DNA of 64,000 nucleotides, from NCBI RefSeq assembly GCF_036324505.1, contig NC_086356.1, positions 13,315,244 through 13,379,243 of the forward strand, read 5' to 3'. The notes beneath the pieces were generated by a model. That model had not been told where the DNA came from and made no database searches. It worked only from the letters and a program-made list of their open reading frames with translations. The DNA comes from Eleginops maclovinus (Eukaryota > Chordata > Actinopteri > Perciformes > Eleginopidae). The translations under genes and the position numbers were made by a program. This document shows positions 1-11,872 of the stretch, one piece after another. Within the stretch, counting starts at the first letter, position 1, and each line of letters begins with the position of its first letter.

Positions 1-3000
1 ACACATGAAGAGGACATCTGAGGCAAAGCGTTTATTTTTACATTTCTGTGGTGCTGATAGTTTCTGATAAGTGTCTTGTTTCCCGGTTGCAAGCCATCTG
101 CGAGCTGCGATATTACAAGACAAATGTTACACAAGGAGCTCTTTAATCCTTTAAAAGGGATCAGAAACCAAAAAGATATGTGTAGCTATAGGACACAACA
201 TCTGATGTACATGTGATGAAGGGTCTCTTTGATCCACAACAGACACACAACAACATTAGCAGGGATGGAACATAATGGCATTTTAAGCAAAGACATGGAA
301 AGACATACTACTTGAAACCCATTACACACATATTGTGATTCTATTGTATTTTAAATTTGACACAGAATAACTGAAGAAATATGCATGTCATTGTACAACG
401 CACAGCAGTGCACACAATGGAGGACACACGCAACAATCTGGACTACTTAACCAGAGTGGGAGCAATTGAGGTCAGTAGCAAATACCATTAGCACTGCAGG
501 GGGTCGCTGGGGCGCCAATATTTACATACGCTGAGTAAACGCTCCATAGCTAAAAATGAAAGGGAGGGTGCTGTTTTTAATTGGGGACTTTGGCTTCTTC
601 AAAGCCTCTATACAGCACCAAATGCTCATTTTAAATGTTGTTTTAGTCTGACTAAGCATGTTGGCTCTTTGGGTCAGAAAAGAGGAACAGTGGAGCTTGG
701 CAGGACATCTTCCATACGAGACCAGCTTGTTCGTAAACCAAACAGGCTACTTGATCACATTGTAATCAAATTAAATGTAGCGTAAACGTCTGTTAATAAG
801 GGGAAACCTGCTCCAGCTCAGCCCACTGGTTCCCAAAAACAAAAAGGAATGTAATCTTTGATGATGGCTTCAGTGAATAAACACATGCAAACACACACAT
901 ATCTCCACCATCTGCTTCTGAAAGGCTCATTTTGACTGAAATGAGAGGATCTCACATAGTTAACACAAGGCTCAATGAAGCTGAACAAATGTGTTGTTTG
1001 TGTGTGTGCTTACACTTTGGCACAGAGAGTTTAATGGATGTTTGCGAGAAACGAATTAACCACATATAAGGGAACTGTTTTGATGTTCCACGGTGTTCTC
1101 AGAAAATTGACTCACCACTCGCACGGCTGGAGGGATCTGAAGGCCTGCAGAGACTGGTCCATCCCAGCGAAATCCCAGAAACGCACATCGTAGTCGTAGC
1201 CACCGGTCACCAGACGGGCTCCAGAGGGGTCTAAGGCAAGAGCCGATACCTGTGAGACAATATGCTTGAATTCAAAAACGGTCTGTAACGCCTGTATGAT
1301 TTTGAGGCCACCCAACTGTAGATAGAAATAGCTGACAGTTTAGTCATGCCGTTTCCTCTAAAAAAAAAAGGCAGCAAAAGTAAGCAGAAGCCAAATATTT
1401 AAAGTTTTGTGTCATAATGAAATTATTCAGACGTGAAATGTTTCAAAACTACAGAGTACAGGATCTGGATGCCAGACATGGAGAGTTAAAAATTGTATTT
1501 TTCCTCACTGCTACGAAATATCAAGGAAAACAGACCTGCTGCCAGTCCTACTGCTGGAAATCAGCTAAAAGTTAAGGAACATTGGCTCAAAAATATCCAA
1601 CAACTGAAAAACATCCCCAGATGTTTTAGCGTGTGCCTAATTTGAATAAATGTGGTGCTGATTACAAGCCACTTACGATGAATATAGACCTCCTTATTCT
1701 TCTTTCCAACAGAGCGTCACTGAATACATTTCCACACAGCAATAATCACTGAGTGCTGAAAGAAGTCCTTACCGTCCTGGTGCCGTGCTGCAGAGTGATC
1801 TCATGAGTGTCTGGAATCTTCTTCACTGGATTCTAAAAGGCGGAAAGTTGAGATGACTCATAAAGAAAACAGTAAAAAAAAAACTGAAGGCTCAATTAGT
1901 AACTTGTTTTTAGCATTTCATTCCAGGATTCAATTACACGTGACATTTAAACTTTAATAGACTGTATGGCTAGACACTCTGGAATCACAGCGAGCACCAG
2001 CAAAGGACTCACTGGGAACAGTCAATCTTTTGAATATAAAAGGTAAGGATCTAAGATATTCACTCAGAACTTGAGACATTTACTTCCCAAAATAACCACC
2101 CTGCTTTGTAATATCTGGCATTTAAGATGCTGATATGTTTCGAGTGGAACATGCATTTTGAAAGAAAGTAAACCCCTAAGACACAACACTGTAATGTTGA
2201 GTTAAATACAGAATGAAAGTAGGTGTCTCATCTTGTACTGTAACTAGCAACTGAATACATTTCCTTGTGCTGCCATCTAGCGGTGAAGTCTCAACATTAC
2301 GCCCTTTAGTTGTATTGGTACTTTGAATGACCGAAGCGGCACTTGTACTTATCCTTCTACGAGAACTCAAAATATGTTCAGTAAAAAAAGTCCTGTGTAA
2401 AGCTGCAGGATGTGATTTAATGTTTAAACAAATAAAAACTCAAGTGTGGGACTGATAGGAAATATTTTGTATAACACTGACTACTGTTGGTTATTTCCAA
2501 CATACATCATCGTCATCTTGTGCGTCCTCTTCATCATCATCATCATCATCATCTTCACTCTGAGCCACGCTGCCTGATGGATGAGGAACTCGGGAACGTT
2601 CATCACCATCTTTCTCGGATGTGTATTGGGGAGGCAGCGGGGGACCGATAAGCTCCGAGTCTGAGTCCGAGTCAGACCCACTGTCACTGCTGCTGTCACT
2701 CTCCTGTTTTCTCCTGAAAAGAACATGAATGTCTTTCATTTTAAAATGTCTAGTATGCTTGAACTATAGACAGGTTAACTACTTCTGATAGTTTTCAATC
2801 AAACAATCAAGCTAAACAATCCCTGGTTACCTGGAAGCAGCCGCTGCAGGTTTGTCTCTCTGGGTTTTGACTAATGGCTTTACTGATTTGGAGCTTTCCC
2901 CTTCCTCCTCCATCTGTTCAACCTTCTGCCGCTCCTCTGAAGAAACAAAAAATTACAATACATGGTTATAGCAGACCGTTTTACGCACCTTCAAGAAAGA

Positions 3001-4047
3001 GTGAACAGCTTGCAATGTTGGTAAACGTACCCAATACACGCTGAGTCCTCTCGATGGCTGTGCGGCGTGTCTGTTCAAAAATGGCATCCAGGTCAAATGT
3101 GCGGGCCTTCTTACCTGGATGGATCAAACATAGCTTGTTTGAACAACAACTGACGCATATTGTCAGTTCATTAAAGCATAAGTTAATTAAACATCTAAAT
3201 TAATTGAGCATTGTGTGCTGGACTGTACATACCAAACCCAGAGAATCCCATGACAGATGCCATTTCTCCATCACCACTCATATCGCCAGATTCTGCACGA
3301 GAGGCAAAAACATTATTCATCAATACTGTGTTTATCATGGAAACTATGATAACAATCGATTTTCACGCCATTTTAAAAGAAATAGAATACACCTCTCTCT
3401 GGTTTGTTATATCCACACTTATGTTCGCCTGCTCTGTCACTGCAGATGTTATTTATTATACACACACACACACTTGCATATCTGCCTTTTTCGCAAGAAT
3501 TAATTAAACTGTTGTTTCAATAATCAAAGTCTTTATCGACTTAGATCGGACACCAAAACCAGTTTGAGATCCACCGTTTACACAAACGTACTTAGAATAT
3601 AACGTTAAGATAGAAAACGTCCAGATGTCAACTCCTGCCAGTTAGCTAAGGTTAAAAATACTGAAACATTTCAGCATGAATGACACGTTTATATTTATCA
3701 GTGTAAGAGTGCCAATTCTTTCTCGTTTGAAAGACAATAGCGGCATTTCTGGAAATGTAAAGCTGCACTAGCTAACGTTACAGTAGAATTGCTTTTAAAT
3801 TATTTAGTGGAAATTGGGTTACACCAAGAGAGAGAACCTAAGCTAACAAATAAGCTAGCAAACGTAGCAACGAGTGTGTTTCTCTCACAAATTTGGCGTA
3901 ATTTAGCAAGTTGATGAATGTCAAACAACCTGGAAATACAGCCCAATACGCCTGCATTAACATGCAAGTCATTCAAAAGAATAACAAACACTAAAAGACG
4001 TTTAAAAGCAAAACGTTGCTACCTTCATCCACTTTGTTGGGGTCCAT
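1..4047 (-). CDS. wdr70: WDR70, WD-repeat protein, 5' part (coding exons 1-7)
   Basis: Coding exons read on the minus strand: 4047-4023, 3292-3233, 3114-3031, 2936-2831, 2713-2506, 1832-1773 and 1249-1116. All have GT-AG boundaries and keep one frame, giving 225 codons plus 2 nt. The next exon lies beyond position 1, so 1-1115 is intron. The protein has the WDR70 signature GFSGFGKKARTFDLDAIFEQ (residues about 44-63), a basic/coiled stretch, a Ser/Asp run, ELIGPPLPP, then an acidic Asp/Glu tract. The first WD repeat begins in exon 7 (VSALALDPSGARLVTGGYDY, then DVRFWDF). Human WDR70 is about 650 aa, so roughly a third is here. Family knowledge: a nuclear beta-propeller protein linked to CUL4-DDB1 ligase, histone H2B ubiquitylation and double-strand break resection. 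It lies head-to-tail behind cplane1, whose stop codon is about 940 bp upstream of this ATG. Confidence 0.93.
2268..2283 (-). promoter_or_regulatory. CTCF-type motif in wdr70 intron 5
   Basis: Read on the minus strand this matches the 16-base core YDR-less CTCF consensus (CCASYAGRKGGCRSYV) at 15 of 16 positions; the mismatch is G for A at the third base. It lies in the intron between the acidic-tract exon and the exon before the first WD repeat. Motif evidence only; occupancy cannot be seen. Confidence 0.4.
3460..3476. repeat. Short CA microsatellite in wdr70 intron 1
   Basis: A run of CA dinucleotides. Length variation is likely but no function is suggested. Confidence 0.6.
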
Positions 4048-4200
4048 GTTTTCAAATACAACGGTTACCTTTGACCTCCGGAAGTTCCTCTTCTTCTTCT
4101 ACTTCTTCTCCTGCGCTTCTGGCAGCACCGCTGAGACAGGTCGTGTCTGGAACTACAGTCTGGTTTCATTCTCTTTAAATACAATGGGGTGTGTGAGCTT
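4048..4200 (-). promoter_or_regulatory. wdr70: wdr70 promoter / 5'UTR region with ETS motif
   Basis: Just upstream of the wdr70 ATG there is a CCGGAAGT ETS/GABP-type motif at 4078-4085, about 31 bp from the start codon, typical of TATA-less housekeeping promoters. No TATA box was seen in the expected place. The transcription start is inferred, not visible. Confidence 0.4.
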
Positions 4201-4988
4201 GTTTTAAACCTTCTCAGATGATAAAGTGCTGTACTGTTTATATTTGTGTAGTTTAAATGAACACAAGACAGATGAATAGCATAGGATGTGTCTTATGTAT
4301 GAAACGTTTAAGGACCCAAAGCAACATAGTGTACAAAAGGCAATAAAACAACTCAAGAAGCTGTCTTACATGTATTAGTGATGGAACTCTGAATGCTGAA
4401 ACCTTAAAATACGTGATATGTGTTTTAGAATAATGAACAGAAGTTCCACAACATCCCTTCTGATCGACTCTATAGCATCGGGCAAGTATCTATCTAATAA
4501 TGCAACTTTGAGATTACATGAATTAATCACACTTGAATCAAAAGTTGGACGTTTTATTAGAAAACGGTCACAATAAATCTCTCTCTTTCTTAAGGGCTAC
4601 ACAGTCAAAAATTAAAACAATAAAAATGACAGTAAACAGCTTTGAAACACTTAAATCCAGATATTTTATAGTGAAGTCCGAACTAAAATAAATTATAAAT
4701 GTAGAAAAACATACACAAAAATGGCAATCTTCAAGAAGACAACTGTGCAAATACTCTAATGCAAATAATATGTGGAAATGAAATCGATTTGTCGTACTTT
4801 ATTAATAAAAATAATAATATTTGTTGACAAATATCACTGCTGATCGTATCTAATTTAATAAACATATATACATTGTACTTGATATTGTCTTGCTTTAAAT
4901 TAATAAAACAGTATATTCCATAGCAAAATACAATCTTGTAGTGTTTGTCCGGTAATATAGTACCATTGAAGTGTGATTGTGGTATTGC
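4201..4988 (-). other. cplane1-wdr70 intergenic stretch and cplane1 3'UTR
   Basis: AT-rich sequence between two minus-strand genes. On the minus strand an AATAAA polyadenylation hexamer lies at 4804-4799, about 185 bp after the cplane1 stop, and is a plausible 3' end. No further coding sequence was recognised. Confidence 0.45.
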
Positions 4989-7900
4989 TCAAACTTTCTC
5001 TGCAGCCACCATCCTCTCTATAGCTGCCCAGTCTATTTTGCTGAGGGTGCTGCCGGCGCTCTCAGAAAGGTTGTCCAGCCAGTCCATCGCAAAATCACCA
5101 GCTGTCGCACCATCCTCCTGCTCATCGCCCAGTCCAGCCATTACCTAAGTAGTGTACAAAAATGAAGTAAACCACCATCAAACCAGATATACAAGTACTA
5201 TATTTTCAATTGTCGTAGATGTAGGCTAATATTTGATTCTTACCATGTCAGACTCTTCGTTTTCTAGCAGTCTATTCATTTGGGAAGTTGGCCCCCTAAG
5301 GTTCTCCTCTTCCATCCACATCTGCTCCCTCAGGTTCCCTCTCTCTACAGCAGCCCCTCTTAAAGGACCTTCGTTTGGCCCCGTCTTTCTCTGTTGTCCG
5401 ACAGGTCGTTCCTCACTCTGGCTAACTGTGGGCAGTTTAGGGTTGCTCTTTGTCTGTGTGAGCATGCCACGCCTGGTCACCTGAGACAGACGGTCCCTTG
5501 GCAGAGAAGTAACTGATACAAAACACACAACATAAACCAGTTAATATTATAGTTTTTATGATAGAGAGAATGAGTAAGCTTTTTTCTTTTACCTGGTCTA
5601 TGTAGTCCCAGTCTCCTGCGGTAATCCTCTGAATGTCGTCCCTGATTCTCAGCAGTCCATGGACGAAGGGAGGGTTGGGCTTGTCCTAACTTAAGACTTA
5701 CTTTATCAGACCCACTGTGAGCCCTAAAAAAAGATAGAAACTTTATAACTAGGTCATTCAAAGATTGTGCTTGATATGATCATTGTGGAATAATGAATGT
5801 TTAATGGTTTTTCCAAAAGCTAGATCAAAGTACAATTATCCTTTAATGAGACGAGATCCCGGTCAGATTACTTTTGCTGGAGGTACCTGTGAGTGCTACC
5901 AGGGGCTGGAGCATAGGTGGGTCTTGTAGTGAAAAGCACTGGTAAACCTTCAGTCTGAGAAGCGGTGCGTAGGGTTACAGTGCTGCTCGGAACGTCACTG
6001 GCCAGAGACCAGGCTTCACGGGCCCTTTGATTGTATCGCTCCAGAAGCTTTAACCTATATTACATCAAAAAAGAAACAACAGTTATGCACATGGATGTGT
6101 GTGGTCCACAGACAATGGTAACAGGAACATACTTTTCTGTTTCCTTTCTGGTTCTCCAATTGGTTGCTTGATTCTTCTTTGTTGATTTCTGAAGGGGAAG
6201 AGCAGCCAAACGAAAATGTGGATATATTTTTTAATTAACATACAATAGAATATAAGAGCTAGTAAAGAGCTTCACATATCTTACCACTGCTCCTGAGTTA
6301 GGAAAAGGTTTGTGCTCCCTCTCCCTTAGGCTCTCTCTGTGTTTCTGATAAACAGCCAGGTTTGCCCTCTGTTTCCTTCTCATCCAGATCCGCAGCTCCC
6401 TCCTCTCTTCCTCTGGAAGGACACGTTTCTGCGACATCCAGCTGCTTTGCTGCTGGTCCAGCCTGCTAGGAATTAAGTTACTTTTTAACTTAATGATAAA
6501 GTTGTTAAATTAGACATTCGGACATCCCGAAGTGTAGTGTCCATACCTGCTGTGCGGTGCAGTCTGTGAAATGGACCAATCCAGGTCAGTCGGGGATAAA
6601 TACCCTTCCCTCACCAACTCGTCTAAGATTTCAGCTGTATCGGATAACCCGGTCCGACCCAGATCCTCGTCTGCCCAGCTAGATACGGACAGGTAAAGGG
6701 CAGAGTATTGTGGAATAGAAGACATAACAGCGGTAAGAACATCCAGGACAAATATTCTGAGTTATAACACGGTTAAGATTTACTTAAACCTACAGAGAGG
6801 ATAATCCGGACACGTCAGGCAGCTGATCTTTCATTTCTGTGGGAGCAACACAGACAGATGAAAGAGTCATTTTGAACATTGCGACTAAATAAATGTCACA
6901 TATCAATTTTATATGTATTCCTCAACTCAAACTATAATAGCCACTTCTTTAGGGAACAAGTTTTGGGACATGTTTGATAAGAATGCATCTTTACTTGGAG
7001 GAGAGTGAAGGTTGGAAGGACCAGCTCTGTGGCTGTCAGAAGGAGAGTTATGATGAAAAGATGGCTTCCTTTCATGAGCCCAGGAGTGATTATGAAGCAC
7101 ACTCTCTTCCTCCTCTTCACTTGCATTTGGTTCAATTAGAGGGTCCAGTCTTGGTAACCATGCTGTTAGAGACAGAGAATAAACAACAGAGTTTAAAGGG
7201 TTTGTTTTTCCAACAATACAACAGGATTTTAGTGTGTATTATTCTATCAAACCTTTAAATGTGTTAGAACTTACAATGTATTTTAAAATACAACGTGGTT
7301 TTGATTCTGATTGCAGGTGAATAGCGTTTGGTCTTACCTTCCCGTGGGACTGCAAGTCGGACTGTTTTTTTGACTGCAGTGGTAGTCTTCACACCAGGAG
7401 CCAAGACTGGGGTGAGATTTTCAATGGTGTTCACCAGCTACACAAAGAACAATGTAATACATATATTGGTAAGCCTTCGGTTGGCAGTTAGCAAACTTGC
7501 ATCTGATCAATAATACACCCATGGTAAATAATAACATGCTTATGTACCATCCTGGAGTTTGAAAAGTCTTTCTCCAGACAGTCTGCGATGTTCTGTAGAG
7601 CAGCCAGCTGGGCGTCCAGTTCCGACAGGCGGGAGGAGAATTGGACCGCAGGAGGTGGGGACGAGGAACTAATGCTCTGGGTTCTTATGGCTCGACAGAT
7701 TTCAGAGTCAGACCGATCTACCAGGCCTTGTGGAGAGAATCTTTCTGGATCTCGACTGGGCTCAATGTGGCCGAGTGACGGAGACTCCTCAGGGATACCT
7801 AGAGGTACAGTACAACATGTATTAGAATCAAACTTACATTGATGTGATTGTAATCAGTATATATTATACTCGATCCTTCAATATAAAACCATAGAGAGAC

Positions 7901-10900
7901 CTGTGTGAGATCTCCAGTGGAGCGGTGTGTATACGGGTTGTGGATCAGCAGCAGCACTCCGTAAAACCGAAGTTGCAAGTACATGAAGCTCCGCAGAAGT
8001 AGGTGAAGGAGGACGGACAAAAGGAGCATCGTGTCGCGGGCTGAGACAGAGTGGCAGGTCCTGATGCAGGGCTCTATCCTCTAGATCCAAGATGCTGATA
8101 AACTGGCGGCCATCCGTACCCTAGGAGACGAGGACAGAAACACAGTCAGTGAAATTAATGAGATTAATGGGTGATATTTTATTTGATTGTGTGTATGTTT
8201 ATTTTATAGGTCTTTATATTGTGCTGTATCGATTCATTTTGTCTTCCTTTATTTTATAGAGAGGAGTCACTATCTATTTTATTTCTTTTATTATCATACC
8301 TTTTACCTCCTTGTGTCTAAACCCGCTAAAGCACCATTTTATGTTGCTATGCTGCGTGTGTTCAAAAAGATCTTCACATCTGATTTGAGGGGAATTTATT
8401 GCTGTTTGTTTTCATTTGTGATGTGTGCCCCTTGTAAAGCACCTTGAGTTGCACCTGCTGTATGAAAAGTGCTATATAACTAAAGCTATTATTATTATTA
8501 AGATTGTAAAAACGCCATCCACAGACACTTTTAGATCTACCTTGTATTTGGAGCCTCTTACCAGGTTCCTCTCTGGCTCCTGCAGGGTCTCCTCTGTTTC
8601 TGGAGAAAGTTGCTTGTGTGCTGGATAAAAAAACAGATTTTGCATATCTTTCTATTAAATCCACGACAATGTGACATCTTGGTGCCTAGAGTTTTAAATT
8701 CACTTACATTTAGGGCTACCGTCAGTCACAGATGCTGTCACTGCTTTATCCACAAGTGCAGGAGGGCAATCTGAAAAATTATCAACACTTTACTCGCTCA
8801 GATTCTAGGTTAGGGCAGTTGAAACAAACCAGGTCGAGCAGAGAAACCCGATTAATGTAACTACTCACTAACATTTCCATTCAACTACAAATACAGGCAA
8901 CATCTGGGTAATCACAACCAAAGCTTTCCCTCACCTGGCTCTGTGTTGGTGAACGCGTCATGGCACTCTGGGGGATTTTTGCACGTGGAAGCAAAAGCAT
9001 GGAGCTCTGCTGAAGTGGATTCGGCCCTGTCCAATAATCTCTGACCCGTCAACAAAGAATCAAAGGACCCTGGGAGTTAAAGTGAAACAGAAAAAGAACA
9101 ACAGATCAATCCTGAGAGAAGAAGAGACCACAGAGAAACTTGGTTCGACTGCAGTTCATCAGAAGGGTCAACTGTTGATGTACGTCGGTAGGAGGGCGCT
9201 GTTTATTGATGACGCAGGAAAGTGAAATAAGGTGTGTATTTGAGACGAACCAAATTGAGCAAAATTAGCCACATCCTGTCCGGTTGTGATGCGTTCTGCA
9301 GCAGGAGGCTCCTCCTGTACAGGCTCCTTTGCTGGCTGTAGATATAATAACACAAAGGAAATTATAGTAGAATTACACTTAAACTTTGTTGGTAGCACAA
9401 AATACTCTGACTAGGATCAATATAGTTCTACCTCGAGTGTAGGGATCATAGACTCATCTGGTCTGAATGTGACCTCTGCTTCTCTTGCCTTCTTCTCTCT
9501 CCTTTTCTCCCTAAAACACAACAATCGTGGTTAAGTGAGTAAAATCAGTTAATAAAAGAAGAAATCCAAAATGTGAAAACCAATATGTGATTGCCTCTTG
9601 CTGGAGTTAAAGTTAGGAGAAGTGGTCGCCCTTCTTTCTGTCGGTTGTTCCACTCTGAGCAACCGCAGTCGAGCTTCTTCAGCAGTCGGCCTCCTGAACG
9701 CCGAAGCCGTCAACTCCTCCATGGACATGAGACGGATTGATGGGGCTGAAGGGGCTGCCTCGCGAAACATCTGTCGCAAACACATACATGTGTTTATAAA
9801 CCAAAATGCACAATTTAATCACACCCAATGTTTTCAAATAATGACGGCATTGTTTACCCTGTGTGGTCCAGGATCTATGTGCAGGAGCTTGATCATAGGT
9901 GCCTGTCCCACAGGAGCTACCATCACAGCAGCAGGCCTGGAGTAGGATGGTAAGGGTAGTTTTGGGAACAAAGTGTTGTTTTGTGGAGGAGGCTGAACGT
10001 GCAGCAGACGAAGGCCCTGCATTGGTGTGTGAGCTGGTGATCCAGGAGGAAGTAGTACCCTCTCGGATGTCTCTCTGATTGGTTGAGAGTTCCTGTGAGT
10101 TGGATCATGTGGAGGATTGAAGCTGAGGTTTCTATTTGGAACTGCAGTGGATTGGTTATATTCTTCAGGCTGATGGGACTCTGTAGTTGCAGGGTGTGGG
10201 ACATTCTGTTGGGGCGCTGAAGGACGGTGGAGCTGAAGTAACTTCACGCCCAAGAACTGTGGAGCAGGATCGCTTTGAAGGCTATCAACAGAAGCTGGTA
10301 ACACAGGTGCAATGGGAATAGCATGACTTGTGTCCGTGGTGGCTAGAAGCCCCTGTGAGGTCGGGATTAACCTCCTGCTTTCCCCACCCTGTACTTCTGA
10401 TGACTCCGCCTGCACAGAGAGTGGCTGCATTCCCTGAATCAAAAAGAAAACCGTTAGAAGCTGGGTCTCACTAGTGTTTTTGTATTGCTCACAGACAATT
10501 CCGTACCTGATTAACACCTGCTAGATTCTCGTTGATATGATTCTGTCCTCCTGTGTGGGAGGTTTTCCCTGAGCTCTGTATGGCAGGCTGTTCTGCAGAC
10601 ACACATGCAGGAGCCGGACTGAACTGGAGGTTGTTGGATCCTGAAGTTGGCACATGTGTCTGAGGTGGCACTGAAAGGGTGTTTTGAAGGGGTAAGGCAT
10701 TCGGTTGAGGGATGGCATAAGAGGATGGCACATTAGGGTGTGAGGTGGTAATGTTAGATTGGGCCAAAGAGGAGCTCTCTCTCTGGGCAAGTTGGAGGTT
10801 AGAAAACGTGGCGCCCAAAACCTCCGTCAGGCTCATGTAGTTGATATGCTGTAATGTAGAGCAGAAGAACCGTTGGATCAGGATCAATACCAGGAGTCAG

Positions 10901-11872
10901 TGGAGTCAAAAACTAGCCTTTTGGTTTTCTTACCTGAACCAGTCTGAATAAATCTTCCCCCAGACGCTGTCGCATTGGCGAAGTCAGATTGAATAACGGC
11001 TGATCGGGGGCTGAGGGTGCTGCAGTGGATGCTCCAGCTGTGGAGCTTTGAGGTTGAAGGCTTGGAGGATCCACAGATGTGTGGGGGAGCAGCAGTCTAG
11101 TCAAACCTGAAGGCTCTGCATCGGCGACTGCCTCAGGCTGCACAGGAGGAACAGCTCGGGGATCTGGGGGTGGGGGGGCTTCCAGGCTTATAGCATGACT
11201 AAGGCTTGAACAACAAACAAGGCTGATGTCAACAGGGAGCAGCAGGGTGTGTTTTATTCTGTTTTGTACTTTTATAGTGTGGTGTTAAAGAAGTAGAGTA
11301 AAATAATTCTGCAAAACACAAAAGCTTCTGCTGATACTTACCGCAGTAATGGATGTTCCTTGATTAAAAAACCGTAACGCCTAAAAGAAAACTTGTGTAC
11401 GTAAGTGTGTAACAAACTCACAGAGACGTAGAGCTGGACAAGTCTTCAGCATTCTCTGAGAGGTCCAAGTCAGCAAGCTTTAAACTCTGCAACAAACAAA
11501 ACAGTTGTTTGAGTGTTATGATAATAGGGATGATTTATATGAAGAATGGGACAGCTGATTGGTTAACCTTACCGTTTCAGGTGTGCAGATGTTTCCAGAG
11601 AAGCTCTGATGGGAAACAGAGGACGACACAGCCAGGCCCTCGCTGTCACTAGTTCTGCCTACAAAACATCAAACACATCAATCCTGCTTTAAGGGTCTGC
11701 ATCAGAGGCTTTGCTGATCTGATAAAACTGAGGTTGTCTACCTTCTTTTTCAGGTGTAACGTCTAAGTCATCAAGACATAGTTGTTGTGAACTTGACTGT
11801 ATCTGCTGAGCGTCACAGGGTTGTTGATAGTGCTCATCAGGGAGAGTCAGCTCATCTGTGCGAGACCCACTG
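4989..11872 (-). other. cplane1: cplane1 coding exons 26-50 (C-terminal region)
   Basis: Exons: 11872-11742, 11658-11573, 11486-11422, 11380-11342, 11204-10934, 10848-10507, 10433-9858, 9770-9595, 9510-9432, 9335-9251, 9069-8935, 8770-8708, 8620-8562, 8120-7901, 7798-7548, 7437-7338, 7162-6995, 6836-6794, 6678-6547, 6465-6285, 6188-6133, 6054-5887, 5723-5593, 5512-5244, 5144-4989. Exons 30-32 are Pro/Gln/Ser-rich and probably disordered. Later exons carry conserved islands: [49 protein letters not shown], a charged helical stretch [19 protein letters not shown], and [19 protein letters not shown] near the end. The intron after exon 33 uses a GC donor (9594-9593). Exons 26 and 45 have tandem NAGNAG acceptors. 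Confidence 0.92.

Noticed and set aside
9188..9200. Possible fourth CTCF motif (GGAGGGCGCTG)
   Set aside because: The core is out of register with the consensus, so the match is poor.
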